In this document: positions 19,849-29,550 of the stretch, in pieces
How the letters are laid out: each line of letters begins with the position of its first letter
Numbering within the stretch: the stretch's first letter is position 1
DNA from: an uncultured Pelagibacteraceae bacterium
GTDB lineage: Bacteria; Pseudomonadota; Alphaproteobacteria; Pelagibacterales; Pelagibacteraceae
Direction: 5' to 3'
Assembly: GCA_902576375.1 (NCBI GenBank)
Contig: CACGUZ010000001.1
Location: forward strand, 124,001-188,000
DNA: 64,000 nt
The notes under the pieces: generated by a model
Database searches by the model: none
Seen by the model: only the letters and a program-made list of their open reading frames with translations
What the model was told of the DNA's origin: nothing
Position numbers and translations under genes: made by a program

Positions 19849-20292
19849 TTATCGCTTTTCTAAATATTTTTGATGATATTCCTCAGCTGGACAGTAATTT
19901 TTTAGTAAAGATATTTTTGTTACAACGTTACCAGATAAACGTTCGTTTACCTCATTTAATACCTTCTCAGCAATCATTTTTTGAGCGTCATTCAGATAAA
20001 ATATTTCACTCCTATACTGAGTTCCAAAATCTGGTCCTTGAGAATTTAAAGTAGTTGGATCATGAATCTGAAAAAATATTTTTAAAATTTTTTCGTAAGT
20101 GATAATTTTTTCATCAAAATCTAGCTTTACCACCTCAGCATGGTTTGTATTGCCAGTACAAACTTCTTTATATGTGGTGATAGAGCTATTACCTCCACAG
20201 TAGCCAACTTCAGTTTTGATTATGCCATCTATTTTACTGAATTTAATTTCAGGTCCCCAAAAACATCCAAGTGCTAAAACAGCTATTTCCAT
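19849..20292 (-). CDS. msrA: Peptide-methionine (S)-S-oxide reductase
   Basis: GCFWGPE, VGYCGG, YRSEIFY, EYHQKYLEK. Confidence 0.95.
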   Translation of the reverse strand: MEIAVLALGCFWGPEIKFSKIDGIIKTEVGYCGGNSSITTYKEVCTGNTNHAEVVKLDFDEKIITYEKILKIFFQIHDPTTLNSQGPDFGTQYRSEIFYLNDAQKMIAEKVLNEVNERLSGNVVTKISLLKNYCPAEEYHQKYLEKR

Positions 20293-20327
20293 TGAATAAG
20301 ATTTAATTTAATTTACAAATTATTCAT

Positions 20328-21212
20328 ATGCTAAGTAAAAATCAATTGGGATTTTTGTACATGTTTTTGTCAATATGTGCATTTTCATTAATGGATTTAA
20401 TTGTAAAGTGGTCTGTTGATTATCCTATTGGGCAAGTTTTGTTTTTTAGAGGCTTTTTTGGAATAATCTTTTATTTTTTTATAATTCCAAAAGAAAGATT
20501 TCATAATTTTTACAAAACTCAACGACCAGGATTACATGCTTTACGTTGTGGTTCAGGATTAATAGCTCTAATTGCAATATTTATTGCTTTAAGACAGCTG
20601 CCTTTAGCAACTGTTGTGAGCATATCTTTTGCTGCACCAATTTTTACAACAATATTATCTATTTTTCTACTAAATGAAAAAGTTGGAATTTTCAGGTGGC
20701 TAGCAGTGATCATAGGCTTTGTTGGAATTCTTATAATTACAGAGCCTGGGATCACTGAATTAAATATTTATTATATTTTTCCGATTATATTTTGTCTAGG
20801 TCTCTCCTATGTAGCAATAACTATTAGACAATTATCAACAACTGAACCAGTGTGGTTAATTTCATTTTATTTTTCCTTAGCAATTACATTATTAAGTTTT
20901 TTAACTATCCCCCAGGGTTGGGTTATGCCTACTTTAAATCATCTAATACTTTTATCTTTGATAGGTATTTTTGGAGGTGTTGCAAACTTGTGGTTAAGTC
21001 AATCATATAAATTTTCTGAAGTTTCCTTAGTAACACCCCTTAAATATTTGGCTTTAGTTTTCGCCATTATATTTGGATATTTCATTTGGGACGAGATACC
21101 CACATTTAAAACATTAATAGGGTCATTATTGGTAATTGTTTCAACGCTTATAATTTTTAGAAGGGAGATTTATAAGAAAAAAATTATAACATCTAGGTCA
21201 ATTAATGACTAA
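20328..21212 (+). CDS. DMT superfamily (EamA) transporter
   Basis: About 10 TM; FRGFFGIIFYF, RQLPLATVVSISFAAPIFTTILS. Confidence 0.85.
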   Translation: MLSKNQLGFLYMFLSICAFSLMDLIVKWSVDYPIGQVLFFRGFFGIIFYFFIIPKERFHNFYKTQRPGLHALRCGSGLIALIAIFIALRQLPLATVVSISFAAPIFTTILSIFLLNEKVGIFRWLAVIIGFVGILIITEPGITELNIYYIFPIIFCLGLSYVAITIRQLSTTEPVWLISFYFSLAITLLSFLTIPQGWVMPTLNHLILLSLIGIFGGVANLWLSQSYKFSEVSLVTPLKYLALVFAIIFGYFIWDEIPTFKTLIGSLLVIVSTLIIFRREIYKKKIITSRSIND

Positions 21213-21840
21213 AGTACCTAAATATTGGAATAAGGCAAAAAAATATTTATCTAAAAAAGATCAAACACTTTCTAAGTTAATCAAAAGTTACGAAAGTCCC
21301 TCAGAGACTATTTTGACTTCAAGGAGAGATATTTTTTTTTCGTTATGTAAAAGTATAATTGGACAACAAATTAGCGTTGCAGCAGCAAACTCTGTTTTCT
21401 CAAAATTTAAAAAAAAATGTAAAAATAAAATTACTGCAAAAACAGTATCTAATCTGACTTTTGCTCAATTAAAAAGTTGTGGACTTAGCAGACAGAAAGT
21501 TTTGGGAATAAAGAGTTTAGCCAAACAAACAGTAGAAAAAACTTTTAATCCTAAATTGATTGATAAAATGTCAGATGAGGAGGCTATAAATTATTTATCT
21601 CAATTAAGACAAATAGGGAGATGGTCAGCTGAAATGATCTTATTATTTACATATAACAGATCAAATATTTGGCCAATTCAGGATATTGGCCTTCTGAGAG
21701 CTATTTCAAAAAATTATAAAAAAAAATACTTACCACCTGACAGATTTGTATCATTATTAAAAAAAAGGTTTAGTCCTTATTGCTCTGTTGCTACGTGGTA
21801 TTTATGGAGAAGCATAGATCCTGAGCCTATTCAGTATTAA
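21205..21840 (+). CDS. DNA-3-methyladenine glycosylase (AlkA-like HhH-GPD)
   Basis: SIIGQQIS, LSRQKVLGIKSLA, HhH motif LRQIGRWSAEMILLF with downstream Asp. Confidence 0.88.
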   Translation: MTKVPKYWNKAKKYLSKKDQTLSKLIKSYESPSETILTSRRDIFFSLCKSIIGQQISVAAANSVFSKFKKKCKNKITAKTVSNLTFAQLKSCGLSRQKVLGIKSLAKQTVEKTFNPKLIDKMSDEEAINYLSQLRQIGRWSAEMILLFTYNRSNIWPIQDIGLLRAISKNYKKKYLPPDRFVSLLKKRFSPYCSVATWYLWRSIDPEPIQY

Positions 21841-22126
21841 ATCCCTCAACTACTTGCATATGTCTTTTTGTAGTTTTTTTTGCTACTGCCCAACTATCTT
21901 GATATTCTTTTGAGGAGTGACATTCTAATGCTTTAACATAACTTGGAAATTCCCATACAACAGTCCTACTAAAATCATCACCATTAAATGTATCGTGCTT
22001 ACCACCTCTTATTAATGGCACACCTCCGTAACTTTTGATGATTGGTGTAGCTAACTCGGAATATTTTTTTAGATTCTCTTGATTATCTATTTTATAATAT
22101 AAACTAACCCAATACCCTTTTTTCAT
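21827..22126 (-). CDS. DUF1330 family protein
   Basis: MKKGYWVSLYYKIDNQENLKKYSE...VVWEFPSYVKALECHSSKEYQ. Confidence 0.8.
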   Translation of the reverse strand: MKKGYWVSLYYKIDNQENLKKYSELATPIIKSYGGVPLIRGGKHDTFNGDDFSRTVVWEFPSYVKALECHSSKEYQDSWAVAKKTTKRHMQVVEGFNTE

Positions 22127-22127
22127 T

Positions 22128-23018
22128 TCAATCTATCCATTCTTGATAGTTAACAATGTTATTTTGTAAAAATTTGGGCAATTTTTCTAAAGAATATTTT
22201 TGAAGTTTTTTTCCATGTCCGATTTTTTGTGTTCTTTTATCTAAAGATAAATCGTAGATAGCAATTTTATCATTCATGATTCTTTTAATTTCATCGGATG
22301 AAATTGGATTAACATCAAATTCTCTATGATGCAAATATGATTTAAGCTTATATTCAATTTCTTTTGCATTTTTTAAATTTGTAAAATGCCAACCACCATT
22401 TTCTATTATCTTTATATTCATATATTTCGTCTTTGAAAAAAAAGTATCAAATCGAAAAAAATTGTATTTTCTATCTTTTATATTTCTTAACCATTGAGGT
22501 GATATAAAGTCTCTTTTTTTACAACCTTTTGTTCCTGTCCAAGAAAAGTTAGGTAGATTAAGGTTAAATTTGTAATAAAACATATCTTGTCTAAACAATA
22601 ATATTTTTTGATTAATCTTAGAAAAATCCACATCTTCTAGATTTGGAATTTCGTCTACATCAGAAACTAGTACATAGTCATCATCGTCTGCATCTTTTAA
22701 ACCATTTATAATGAAATTTCTTTGACCATTTTCTCTTAAAAGAGCATTAATTATTAATTTATTGGATATTTCAGGCTCTATGTCATTTTTAAGTATTTCT
22801 TTTATATCTTTTGGCTTTTCATCATAAACAAGATAAATAATTTTATTTTCAAATTTTTCGAACCGTTTATAATTAAAATGTAATTTTCTTTCTTCACCTT
22901 TGTGGGTGAATGTGCTCTCAACAATTACAAAATAATCCACATATTTATCAAGAATATTCATTCTTAAATCCAAAAGGATTTCTTCATCAAAATACATAAA
23001 ACAATCAAAAATTTTCAT
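22128..23018 (-). CDS. Glycosyltransferase family 17-like protein
   Basis: MKIFDCFMYFDEEILLDLRMNILDKYVDYFVIVES; VLVSDVDEIPNL; GWHFTNLK. Confidence 0.82.
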   Translation of the reverse strand: MKIFDCFMYFDEEILLDLRMNILDKYVDYFVIVESTFTHKGEERKLHFNYKRFEKFENKIIYLVYDEKPKDIKEILKNDIEPEISNKLIINALLRENGQRNFIINGLKDADDDDYVLVSDVDEIPNLEDVDFSKINQKILLFRQDMFYYKFNLNLPNFSWTGTKGCKKRDFISPQWLRNIKDRKYNFFRFDTFFSKTKYMNIKIIENGGWHFTNLKNAKEIEYKLKSYLHHREFDVNPISSDEIKRIMNDKIAIYDLSLDKRTQKIGHGKKLQKYSLEKLPKFLQNNIVNYQEWID

Positions 23019-23051
23019 AATTACTTTTTAATCTTTTTTAATTTTTTTTAT

Positions 23052-23585
23052 ATGATAAAAAAATCTATGGCAGATAAATTAGTAGTTAGTTTTGAAGAAT
23101 ATATCAAAATAGTCGAAAAATTAGCTATAGAAATTCATAATAATTACAAGCCTACAGTTTTAGTTGGAATAATGAGAGGAGCAGCACCTATAATTGATAT
23201 TCTCTCAAGGATACTAAAACTCCCAATAGCTTACATTGTCATCCAAAGTTATACTGGAAAAGGATTAGAAGACCAACAAGGCAAACTAATGTTTGCTAGA
23301 GAAATAAGTTCATTAGCAAAAGAAAAAGATTTTGAAAAAACTCTATTAATCGATGATTTATCAGACACAGGACTAACACTTAATAAAAGTATCGAATGGT
23401 TGAAAGGTTACGAACCGACAAAAAGATTTATTAAAGAAATAAAAACCGCTTGTTTATGGAAAAAAAAATCATCTTCTTTTGAACCAGACTTTTGTCCAAT
23501 TAAATTAGATTCAGATCCTTGGATTGTTCAGCCCACAGAACATTATGAAGAACTTTCTATTGAAGAAATTATAAAAAGAAACTAG
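23052..23585 (+). CDS. Purine phosphoribosyltransferase (xanthine/hypoxanthine type)
   Basis: VGIMRGAAPIIDILSRIL and TLLIDDLSDTGLTL PRPP-binding motif; real start may be 23067 (MADKLVV). Confidence 0.8.
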   Translation: MIKKSMADKLVVSFEEYIKIVEKLAIEIHNNYKPTVLVGIMRGAAPIIDILSRILKLPIAYIVIQSYTGKGLEDQQGKLMFAREISSLAKEKDFEKTLLIDDLSDTGLTLNKSIEWLKGYEPTKRFIKEIKTACLWKKKSSSFEPDFCPIKLDSDPWIVQPTEHYEELSIEEIIKRN

Positions 23586-23615
23586 TTAACGGAGCTAGCA
23601 AACTAGCCCCGTTAA
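23586..23615. terminator. Bidirectional hairpin between convergent purine-salvage genes
   Basis: TTAACGGaGCTAG-CAAA-CTAGCcCCGTTAA, 13-nt arms with one mismatch (G:U on the - strand transcript). Confidence 0.75.
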
Positions 23616-23622
23616 ATTTTAT

Positions 23623-24933
23623 TTAGCTTACAGCAAAACTTACAACACTAAGCACTGCAATCACCCATATAGCTGGAGAAGTGCTCGAAAATTTTCCAGT
23701 AAATATTTTTATCAAAGCGTATGAGACAAATGCTAAAGCAATTCCATTACTGATACTATAAGTTAATGGCATAGCAATCATTGCTAAAATTGCTGGAGCT
23801 GACTCAGAGATATCATTCCATTCAATGTCTGTAATATTTCTTATAAATAAAACAGAGACAAATAGTAAGGCAGCACCATCAATTTGTTTAGGTAAACTAG
23901 TTGCAAGTGGCGCAAAAAATATACATGCTAAAAACAATATACCTATCACAAGGGAAGTCATTCCAGTTTTACCACCAGCTTTTACACCAGCACCAGACTC
24001 TACATAACTAGTAACAGTTGTTGTTCCCATCATTGCTCCTGCAACAGTACCAACACTGTCAGACAGCATTGCCTTGTTAATGTCTTGAACTTTTCCTTGT
24101 TTATCAACTTTGCCCGCAACATTTGCAACAGAAGTTAGTGTTCCAGCTGTATCGAAGAAATCTATAAATAATAAAGTAAATATTACTGTAGACATCCCAG
24201 CAGTCATAGCAGCGGACAAGTCAAATTCAAAAAGGTAAGTCATCGGAGGAGGCGCACTTGCTAATCCATTAAATTTAGCCAGACCAGTTGCCCAAGCAAT
24301 AACACTAAAAAACAAAATACCTATAATGATATTTCCTTTTACATTCATTTTTTCGAGTACAATAATTGCAATAAAAGTTGCACATCCAAGAAGAACTAAT
24401 GGGTCACTTAAGTTTCCAAGTTGTACTAGTGTTACAGGATTATCAACTACAACTTCCATAATTTGTAGTCCAATAATTGCAAGAAACAATCCAATACCTG
24501 CACCTATTCCTAGTTTTAAACTTTTTGGAATTGAGTTAATTAACCAGGCTCTAATAGGAGTAAGTGATATAATTAAAAACAATACCCCTGCAACCAAAAC
24601 TGCACCAAGAGCTTGTTGTGGCGTATAACCCATTCCAGCACAAACTCCAAAAGCAACAAATGCATTTATACCCATACCTGGGGCTAGTCCAATTGGCCAT
24701 GTTTTTCCGTAAAAAGCCATTATAAAACAAGCTAAAGCTGTTGCCAAAATAGTTGCTGTGTACACTGCGCCGAAATCAAAGAAACCTTTTTCAGGACCGG
24801 CGAACTCTCCTGATAAGATGAATGGATTTAAAAACATTATGTAAGCCATTGTTAAGAACGTAGTTGTTCCAGCAATTACTTCAGTTTTAAAATCTGTTTT
24901 ATGTTTTTTATATTCAAAATATTTTTCAAGCAT
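23623..24933 (-). CDS. NCS2 family purine permease (AzgA/PbuG-like)
   Basis: EVIAGTTTFLTMAYIMFLNP, GMGINAFVAF, TTTVTSYVESGAGVKAGGKTG. Confidence 0.9.
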   Translation of the reverse strand: MLEKYFEYKKHKTDFKTEVIAGTTTFLTMAYIMFLNPFILSGEFAGPEKGFFDFGAVYTATILATALACFIMAFYGKTWPIGLAPGMGINAFVAFGVCAGMGYTPQQALGAVLVAGVLFLIISLTPIRAWLINSIPKSLKLGIGAGIGLFLAIIGLQIMEVVVDNPVTLVQLGNLSDPLVLLGCATFIAIIVLEKMNVKGNIIIGILFFSVIAWATGLAKFNGLASAPPPMTYLFEFDLSAAMTAGMSTVIFTLLFIDFFDTAGTLTSVANVAGKVDKQGKVQDINKAMLSDSVGTVAGAMMGTTTVTSYVESGAGVKAGGKTGMTSLVIGILFLACIFFAPLATSLPKQIDGAALLFVSVLFIRNITDIEWNDISESAPAILAMIAMPLTYSISNGIALAFVSYALIKIFTGKFSSTSPAIWVIAVLSVVSFAVS

Positions 24934-25058
24934 TTATCCTCCTATAATCGCAAAATATTTGATTCTTTCCTGTATTACCCGTCAAAACTAATTCTTATTA
25001 ACAATTTTCAACTCACAAGTTTATATTTATGCCATAATTAGGTTGTTATTATTAAATT

Positions 25059-25364
25059 ATGAAAAAAATTAAGGTCTCAATTCTAAGTGTATTTATAATA
25101 TTTTCTTTATTAGGTTGTCAGACAATTAAGCAAAAAACTGATGCTATTGTTGAGAAGGAAAATAAAAAATTAAGTGCATTTATAGGTAAGTCCGCTCAGG
25201 ATTTAAAAAGCAGCTTAGGTAGTCCAGATGAAGATTTTAAAAATGAAAAAGGAAATTTAGTTTTAGTTTATAACACAAAAAAATACGGAATACCTTGCGA
25301 AAGAAGGTTTGAGGTAAACACAAAATTGATTGTTATTGGATTTGTTTCTAACGGTTGCTTTTGA
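25059..25364 (+). CDS. Small lipoprotein, possible SmpA/OmlA-like fold
   Basis: Lipobox LLGCQ; FIGKSAQDLKSSLGSPDED pattern. Confidence 0.65.
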   Translation: MKKIKVSILSVFIIFSLLGCQTIKQKTDAIVEKENKKLSAFIGKSAQDLKSSLGSPDEDFKNEKGNLVLVYNTKKYGIPCERRFEVNTKLIVIGFVSNGCF

Positions 25365-25369
25365 TTACC

Positions 25370-25390
25370 TGCGGAGAATTTATCTCCGCA
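25370..25390. terminator. Hairpin between convergent lipoprotein and hsp20 genes
   Basis: TGCGGAGA-ATTTA-TCTCCGCA perfect 8-bp stem; no strong U-tract on either side. Confidence 0.6.
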
Positions 25391-25402
25391 AGCAAGGTGT
25401 AC

Positions 25403-25849
25403 TTATTTAATTTCAATAAGTTTTCTTTTTTTATGCTCAGGAACAATTCTTTCACAAGATATTGTTAAAAGACCATCTTTTAACTCAGCACCATTAACTT
25501 TCACATCGTCAGCTATAGTAAATGATCTGGCAAATTGTCTTTGAGAAATACCTTTGTGAATTATTTCTCCATCAGCATTATTATTTTCAGATTTATTAAC
25601 TTGTTTAGTTCTTACAGTTAATAAATTATCTTCAAACTCAACTTCAACATCATTTTTATTAAAACCAGCTAAAGCAACTTCGATTGCATAATTATCCTTA
25701 CCAGTTTTTCTGATGTTATAAGGCGGGTAGTTTGACTGCATAGTCAAAGAACCATTACCAAGCATATTTTCAAATTGGTCAAACATATCGTCAAAACCAA
25801 TTGAAAAAGGTCTCAGTGAGTTGAATATAGATAAATCCTTACTTGTCAT
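25403..25849 (-). CDS. Hsp20/alpha-crystallin small heat-shock protein
   Basis: YPPYNIRKTGKDNYAIEVALAGFNKNDVEVEFEDNLLTVR; SD GGAGG upstream. Confidence 0.95.
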   Translation of the reverse strand: MTSKDLSIFNSLRPFSIGFDDMFDQFENMLGNGSLTMQSNYPPYNIRKTGKDNYAIEVALAGFNKNDVEVEFEDNLLTVRTKQVNKSENNNADGEIIHKGISQRQFARSFTIADDVKVNGAELKDGLLTISCERIVPEHKKRKLIEIK

Positions 25850-25855
25850 AATATC

Positions 25856-25872
25856 CTCCTTTGTTAAGCAAG
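25856..25872 (-). promoter_or_regulatory. ROSE-like mini-hairpin masking the hsp20 Shine-Dalgarno
   Basis: - strand CUUGCUU-AACA-AAGGAG: UUGCU-type anti-SD with bulged G opposite AGGA. Confidence 0.55.
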
Positions 25873-25879
25873 TTTATTT

Positions 25880-25908
25880 ATTGTTAGCCCCATTAGGCGA
25901 CTAACAAT
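25880..25908 (-). promoter_or_regulatory. 5' stabilising hairpin of hsp20 leader
   Basis: - strand AUUGUUAG-UCGCC-UAAU-GGGG-CUAACAAU. Confidence 0.6.
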
Positions 25909-25912
25909 ATTT

Positions 25913-25940
25913 ATATGGGAATTATTTGTTTTTTTTCAAG
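25913..25940 (-). promoter_or_regulatory. RpoH (sigma-32)-like promoter of hsp20
   Basis: - strand CTTGAAA...CCCATAT, CTTG and CCCATAT separated by 17 nt. Confidence 0.7.
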
Positions 25941-25949
25941 ATATCAAAT

Positions 25950-28025
25950 TTAAATTTTCTCGGAGATCTTTAAAATAAATGCGTAGTCAAAAGCTATTTC
26001 TTCAATTGCACCATCTCTACCTGACTTACCTCCGTGACCTGCGTTCATTTCAGTTTTCAACAAAAGCAATTTATTATCAGTTTTTAAATCTCTAAGTTTA
26101 GCTGTAAATTTTGCTGGTTCGTCGAATAGCACTCTATTATCACTTAAGCTTGTAGTAATTAACATGTGAGGGTAATCCATTTTTTTAATATTATTATATG
26201 GAGCATAAGAATAAATATAATCAAAATGGTCTTTTTTATCTTTTGCATTTCCGAATTCATCAAATTCTCCAACAGTAAGAGGCAAAGAATGATCCAAGTT
26301 AGTTGTTAACGAGTCAACAAACGGTACTGCCATAACAATTCCAAGAAATAATTCTGGAGATTGATTGACTACAGCTCCCATCAACAAACCACCAGCAGAT
26401 CCACCCATACCAATAATTTTTCCTTTCGATGAATATCCTTTTTCAATCAAAAACTTTGCTACGTGTATATAATCTTCAAATGTATTTTTTTTATTAAGAA
26501 GCTTTCCCTCCTTCCACCATTTCATTCCTTTTTCCATTCCCCCTCTAATATGAGCAGTTACCCAAATAATATCTCTGTCAATTAAACTCAATCTAGTTGA
26601 GGAAAAATCTGGAGTCATTGAACTTCCATATGACCCATAGCCATATAAAAGTAAATTTGCTGAACCATTAATTTTTGTTTTTTTGTGTCTGGTAATTGTA
26701 AGTGGAACTAATCTTCCATCATGAGAAGGGCACTCTAGTCTTTCGACTATATAATCATCTGGATTATGACCAGACGGTATTTCTTGTTCTTTTACTAATT
26801 TTTTTTCTTTTGTTTTTAGATTGTATAAATAAGTTTTACCTGGTGTTTTAGGAGACGAATATGACAAGTAAACGGAGTCAGTATTTTTACTTCTTTGTAT
26901 CAACGAAACACTGGGCACAATCACAGATTCATCAGTAAATTTTAATTCTTCCTCGATTCCTGTTTGTTTATTTCTTACGAATAATTTTCCTAATGCATTT
27001 GATTTTTCTCCTCTGATAATCCAATCATTCAAAAATATTAATCCTCCAATTAAAACCTCCTCTTTAGCAGCTATATAAATTTCCCACTTTTGATTTGATA
27101 AATCATCACATCTTTCGATTTTGAAATCCTCTGCATCATCATTAGTATGACAATAAAAATATCCACTCCAAGAATTAACTGAATAAATTACACCCTTTTT
27201 CCTTTTTTTAATTAATTTTGGTTTTGGTTTTTTTTCTGTTACCTCAAAGTAATATTGTTCGGAAGTATTATGATCTGATGTTGTTATAAAAAAATATTTT
27301 TCGTCTGAACTCAAACTTATGCCCACAGTAAACGCTTCACTTTTCTCTTCAAAAATAAGCTCATCATCTTTGACTGATGATCCAATTTTATGTCTAAATA
27401 TTTTTCTTGGCCTATGAAATTCATCAAGCTTTGAATAAAAAAAATATTGGTCGTCTAAACTAAAAGTAATACTTCCACTTGTTTCTTCTATTTTCTCAGT
27501 GACTAATTTTTCTGAGGCAATATTTCTTATGTAAATTGTATAATATTCCGATCCTTTTAAGTCTAAAGAATAACCTAAAAGTTTGTCATTATAACTTACC
27601 TCTAAATCACCTACCCCGAAGTATTCAGTTTTTAATTTTTCTTTTTCTACATCACCGTTCCAAAATTCTTCAACTGTATTACTTCCAATTTTCTTTCTAA
27701 GTTTTATGGAATAATTTCCTACTGCAGTTGTTTTAGTCCAATATTCATATTCTTTGTCTTTAAATTTTAATGATTCATCATCTAACTTTATTCTACCTTT
27801 AATTTCATCAAATAAGATTTTCTGACATTTTTTTGTGTCTTTTAAATTATGTTCTGTAAAATTGTTTTCTTCTTCAAGATATTTCCTTACATCTGGAAGT
27901 AGCTTGGAACTATCTTTTAAAACCTCGAGAATATTATCCTGGTGGATCCAACTATAATTATCTTCCCACGTGGTATTGTGACAAGATTTAAGCTCTGGTT
28001 TTTTTTTAAGTTGTGGTATTTTCAT
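25950..28025 (-). CDS. ptrB: S9 family prolyl oligopeptidase (oligopeptidase B)
   Basis: YGYGSYGSSMTPDFS, GGSAGGLLMGAV catalytic serine, NAGHGGKSGR. Confidence 0.93.
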   Translation of the reverse strand: MKIPQLKKKPELKSCHNTTWEDNYSWIHQDNILEVLKDSSKLLPDVRKYLEEENNFTEHNLKDTKKCQKILFDEIKGRIKLDDESLKFKDKEYEYWTKTTAVGNYSIKLRKKIGSNTVEEFWNGDVEKEKLKTEYFGVGDLEVSYNDKLLGYSLDLKGSEYYTIYIRNIASEKLVTEKIEETSGSITFSLDDQYFFYSKLDEFHRPRKIFRHKIGSSVKDDELIFEEKSEAFTVGISLSSDEKYFFITTSDHNTSEQYYFEVTEKKPKPKLIKKRKKGVIYSVNSWSGYFYCHTNDDAEDFKIERCDDLSNQKWEIYIAAKEEVLIGGLIFLNDWIIRGEKSNALGKLFVRNKQTGIEEELKFTDESVIVPSVSLIQRSKNTDSVYLSYSSPKTPGKTYLYNLKTKEKKLVKEQEIPSGHNPDDYIVERLECPSHDGRLVPLTITRHKKTKINGSANLLLYGYGSYGSSMTPDFSSTRLSLIDRDIIWVTAHIRGGMEKGMKWWKEGKLLNKKNTFEDYIHVAKFLIEKGYSSKGKIIGMGGSAGGLLMGAVVNQSPELFLGIVMAVPFVDSLTTNLDHSLPLTVGEFDEFGNAKDKKDHFDYIYSYAPYNNIKKMDYPHMLITTSLSDNRVLFDEPAKFTAKLRDLKTDNKLLLLKTEMNAGHGGKSGRDGAIEEIAFDYAFILKISEKI

Positions 28026-28039
28026 CAGATCAAAAATAT

Positions 28040-28543
28040 ATGAATATAATAATTTATACAGTGGTTATATTAACCATTTTTTATTTTCTATTACGTTTAA
28101 TAACCAACATTTCATCTAGGAAAATTTCAAAAGGCCTAAGATTTTTTATTATATTGGGATTATTTGCTTTAGCAGTCTTGTTTGCAATCGGTGGAAAATT
28201 TTTATTAACCTTACCTCTTACTTTAGCAAGTTTAGCTTTGTTAAAATTAAAAGGTTTATCTATTTTCCAATTAATTTCTCTTTTTAGACTTATTCAGACA
28301 TTAAGAAGATCTGGTCGCTTTTCTTTTAACCAAGCAGGTACCAATAACGTTTCGTCTATATCAGTTTCAGAGGCATACAAAATTTTAAATTTAGATATGA
28401 GTAAAAAAGTTACCAAAGAAGATGTCAATAAAGCATATATAAAAATCCAAAAAAAAATTCACCCTGACATATCTCCTGAAACTTCAAGATTATCCTCAAT
28501 TGTTAATGAGGCTAAAGATATTGTGTTAAACGATATTTCTTAA
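28040..28543 (+). CDS. Membrane-anchored J-domain-like (DnaJ family) protein
   Basis: N-terminal TM segments; C-terminal SEAYKILNLDMSKKVTKEDVNKAYIKIQKKIHPD. ORF track start 28013 overlaps divergent ptrB; ATG 28040 more likely. Confidence 0.8.
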   Translation: MNIIIYTVVILTIFYFLLRLITNISSRKISKGLRFFIILGLFALAVLFAIGGKFLLTLPLTLASLALLKLKGLSIFQLISLFRLIQTLRRSGRFSFNQAGTNNVSSISVSEAYKILNLDMSKKVTKEDVNKAYIKIQKKIHPDISPETSRLSSIVNEAKDIVLNDIS

Positions 28544-29502
28544 GAAATAATTTCTAAAAATCTCTCAAAAATTCTTTGTGGATCAATTTTATCTTTACCT
28601 AAAGTATTATGTGTGACTGTGCTTTCACCTTCTGGAATTATTGGAAACATTTTTGAGCTATAATTTCCATAAATTAAGGGAGTATCAGCCATTAAAGTAA
28701 TCGTTTTAATACCTAAAGCTGAGGATAAATGACTAAAACTCGTGTCATTACAAATGGATACATTACAATTCTTAATTAATGGTAAAATTTCACTGATGGT
28801 AAAATTATCTAATCGAGTACAAAAATTCTTAAATTTAGATTGTAAAATTTCGTTTAATACCTCCTGTTCTTCTTTCGCCTTACCTGTTGCAAGAAAAAAT
28901 CTGCAATTTTTCATATTTGATATTTTATCAATTACGCTTAAGAAAGTTTTTGCAGGAATTCTTTTTGTAGGTCCAGAACCACCTATGCCCAAGAGAATAT
29001 TTGTAGTTTTTTTATCTATTTGAAATTTTTGTGCTGCTTTCGAAATTGAATCGTTATCGATTTGCACTTCAGGATCTTCGTTAATGTCTAAATCTAAATT
29101 TTCTTTTAAAAATTTTTTAGGAGCCTCAATTATGTGCTGTTTATTTTTTGCGAACAATGGATATTGGTAAATTTTTGGAATACCTGATATTTTAGCAATT
29201 AAATTAAATCTTAGAGATGAATTAAATATAAAAATTTTATCGAACTTATATTTTTTTAAATCGGTTGCTAATTTGAAAATACCAAAAAAACCACTATGTC
29301 TATTATTCATTTTATTATCTCTCTCTAGGATGAGAATTTTATCAATATATTTTGTTTGGTGTAAATATTGATTAGCTTTTGAATTTTCTTTTACCAATAT
29401 ATTTATTGGTGAATTAAATTTTTTGGACAAAGCCTTTATAAATGGTAAGAAAATTATGGTATCTCCAATACCCATTCTGCTCTGAATTGCTAATATTTTC
29501 AT
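28540..29502 (-). CDS. Glycosyltransferase family 9 (heptosyltransferase-like)
   Basis: MGIGDTIIFLPFIKAL, LLGIGGSGPTKRIPA, NDTSFSHLSSALGI. Confidence 0.87.
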   Translation of the reverse strand: MKILAIQSRMGIGDTIIFLPFIKALSKKFNSPINILVKENSKANQYLHQTKYIDKILILERDNKMNNRHSGFFGIFKLATDLKKYKFDKIFIFNSSLRFNLIAKISGIPKIYQYPLFAKNKQHIIEAPKKFLKENLDLDINEDPEVQIDNDSISKAAQKFQIDKKTTNILLGIGGSGPTKRIPAKTFLSVIDKISNMKNCRFFLATGKAKEEQEVLNEILQSKFKNFCTRLDNFTISEILPLIKNCNVSICNDTSFSHLSSALGIKTITLMADTPLIYGNYSSKMFPIIPEGESTVTHNTLGKDKIDPQRIFERFLEIIS

Positions 29503-29550
29503 ATAGTATTTATAAACTTTACTGAGTATATTTTTATATAAATATTTATT

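Noticed and set aside
24934-25058. Possible purine riboswitch upstream of the NCS2 permease
   Set aside because: No recognisable purine-aptamer core in the short leader; ordinary divergent promoter region with SD AGGAGG.
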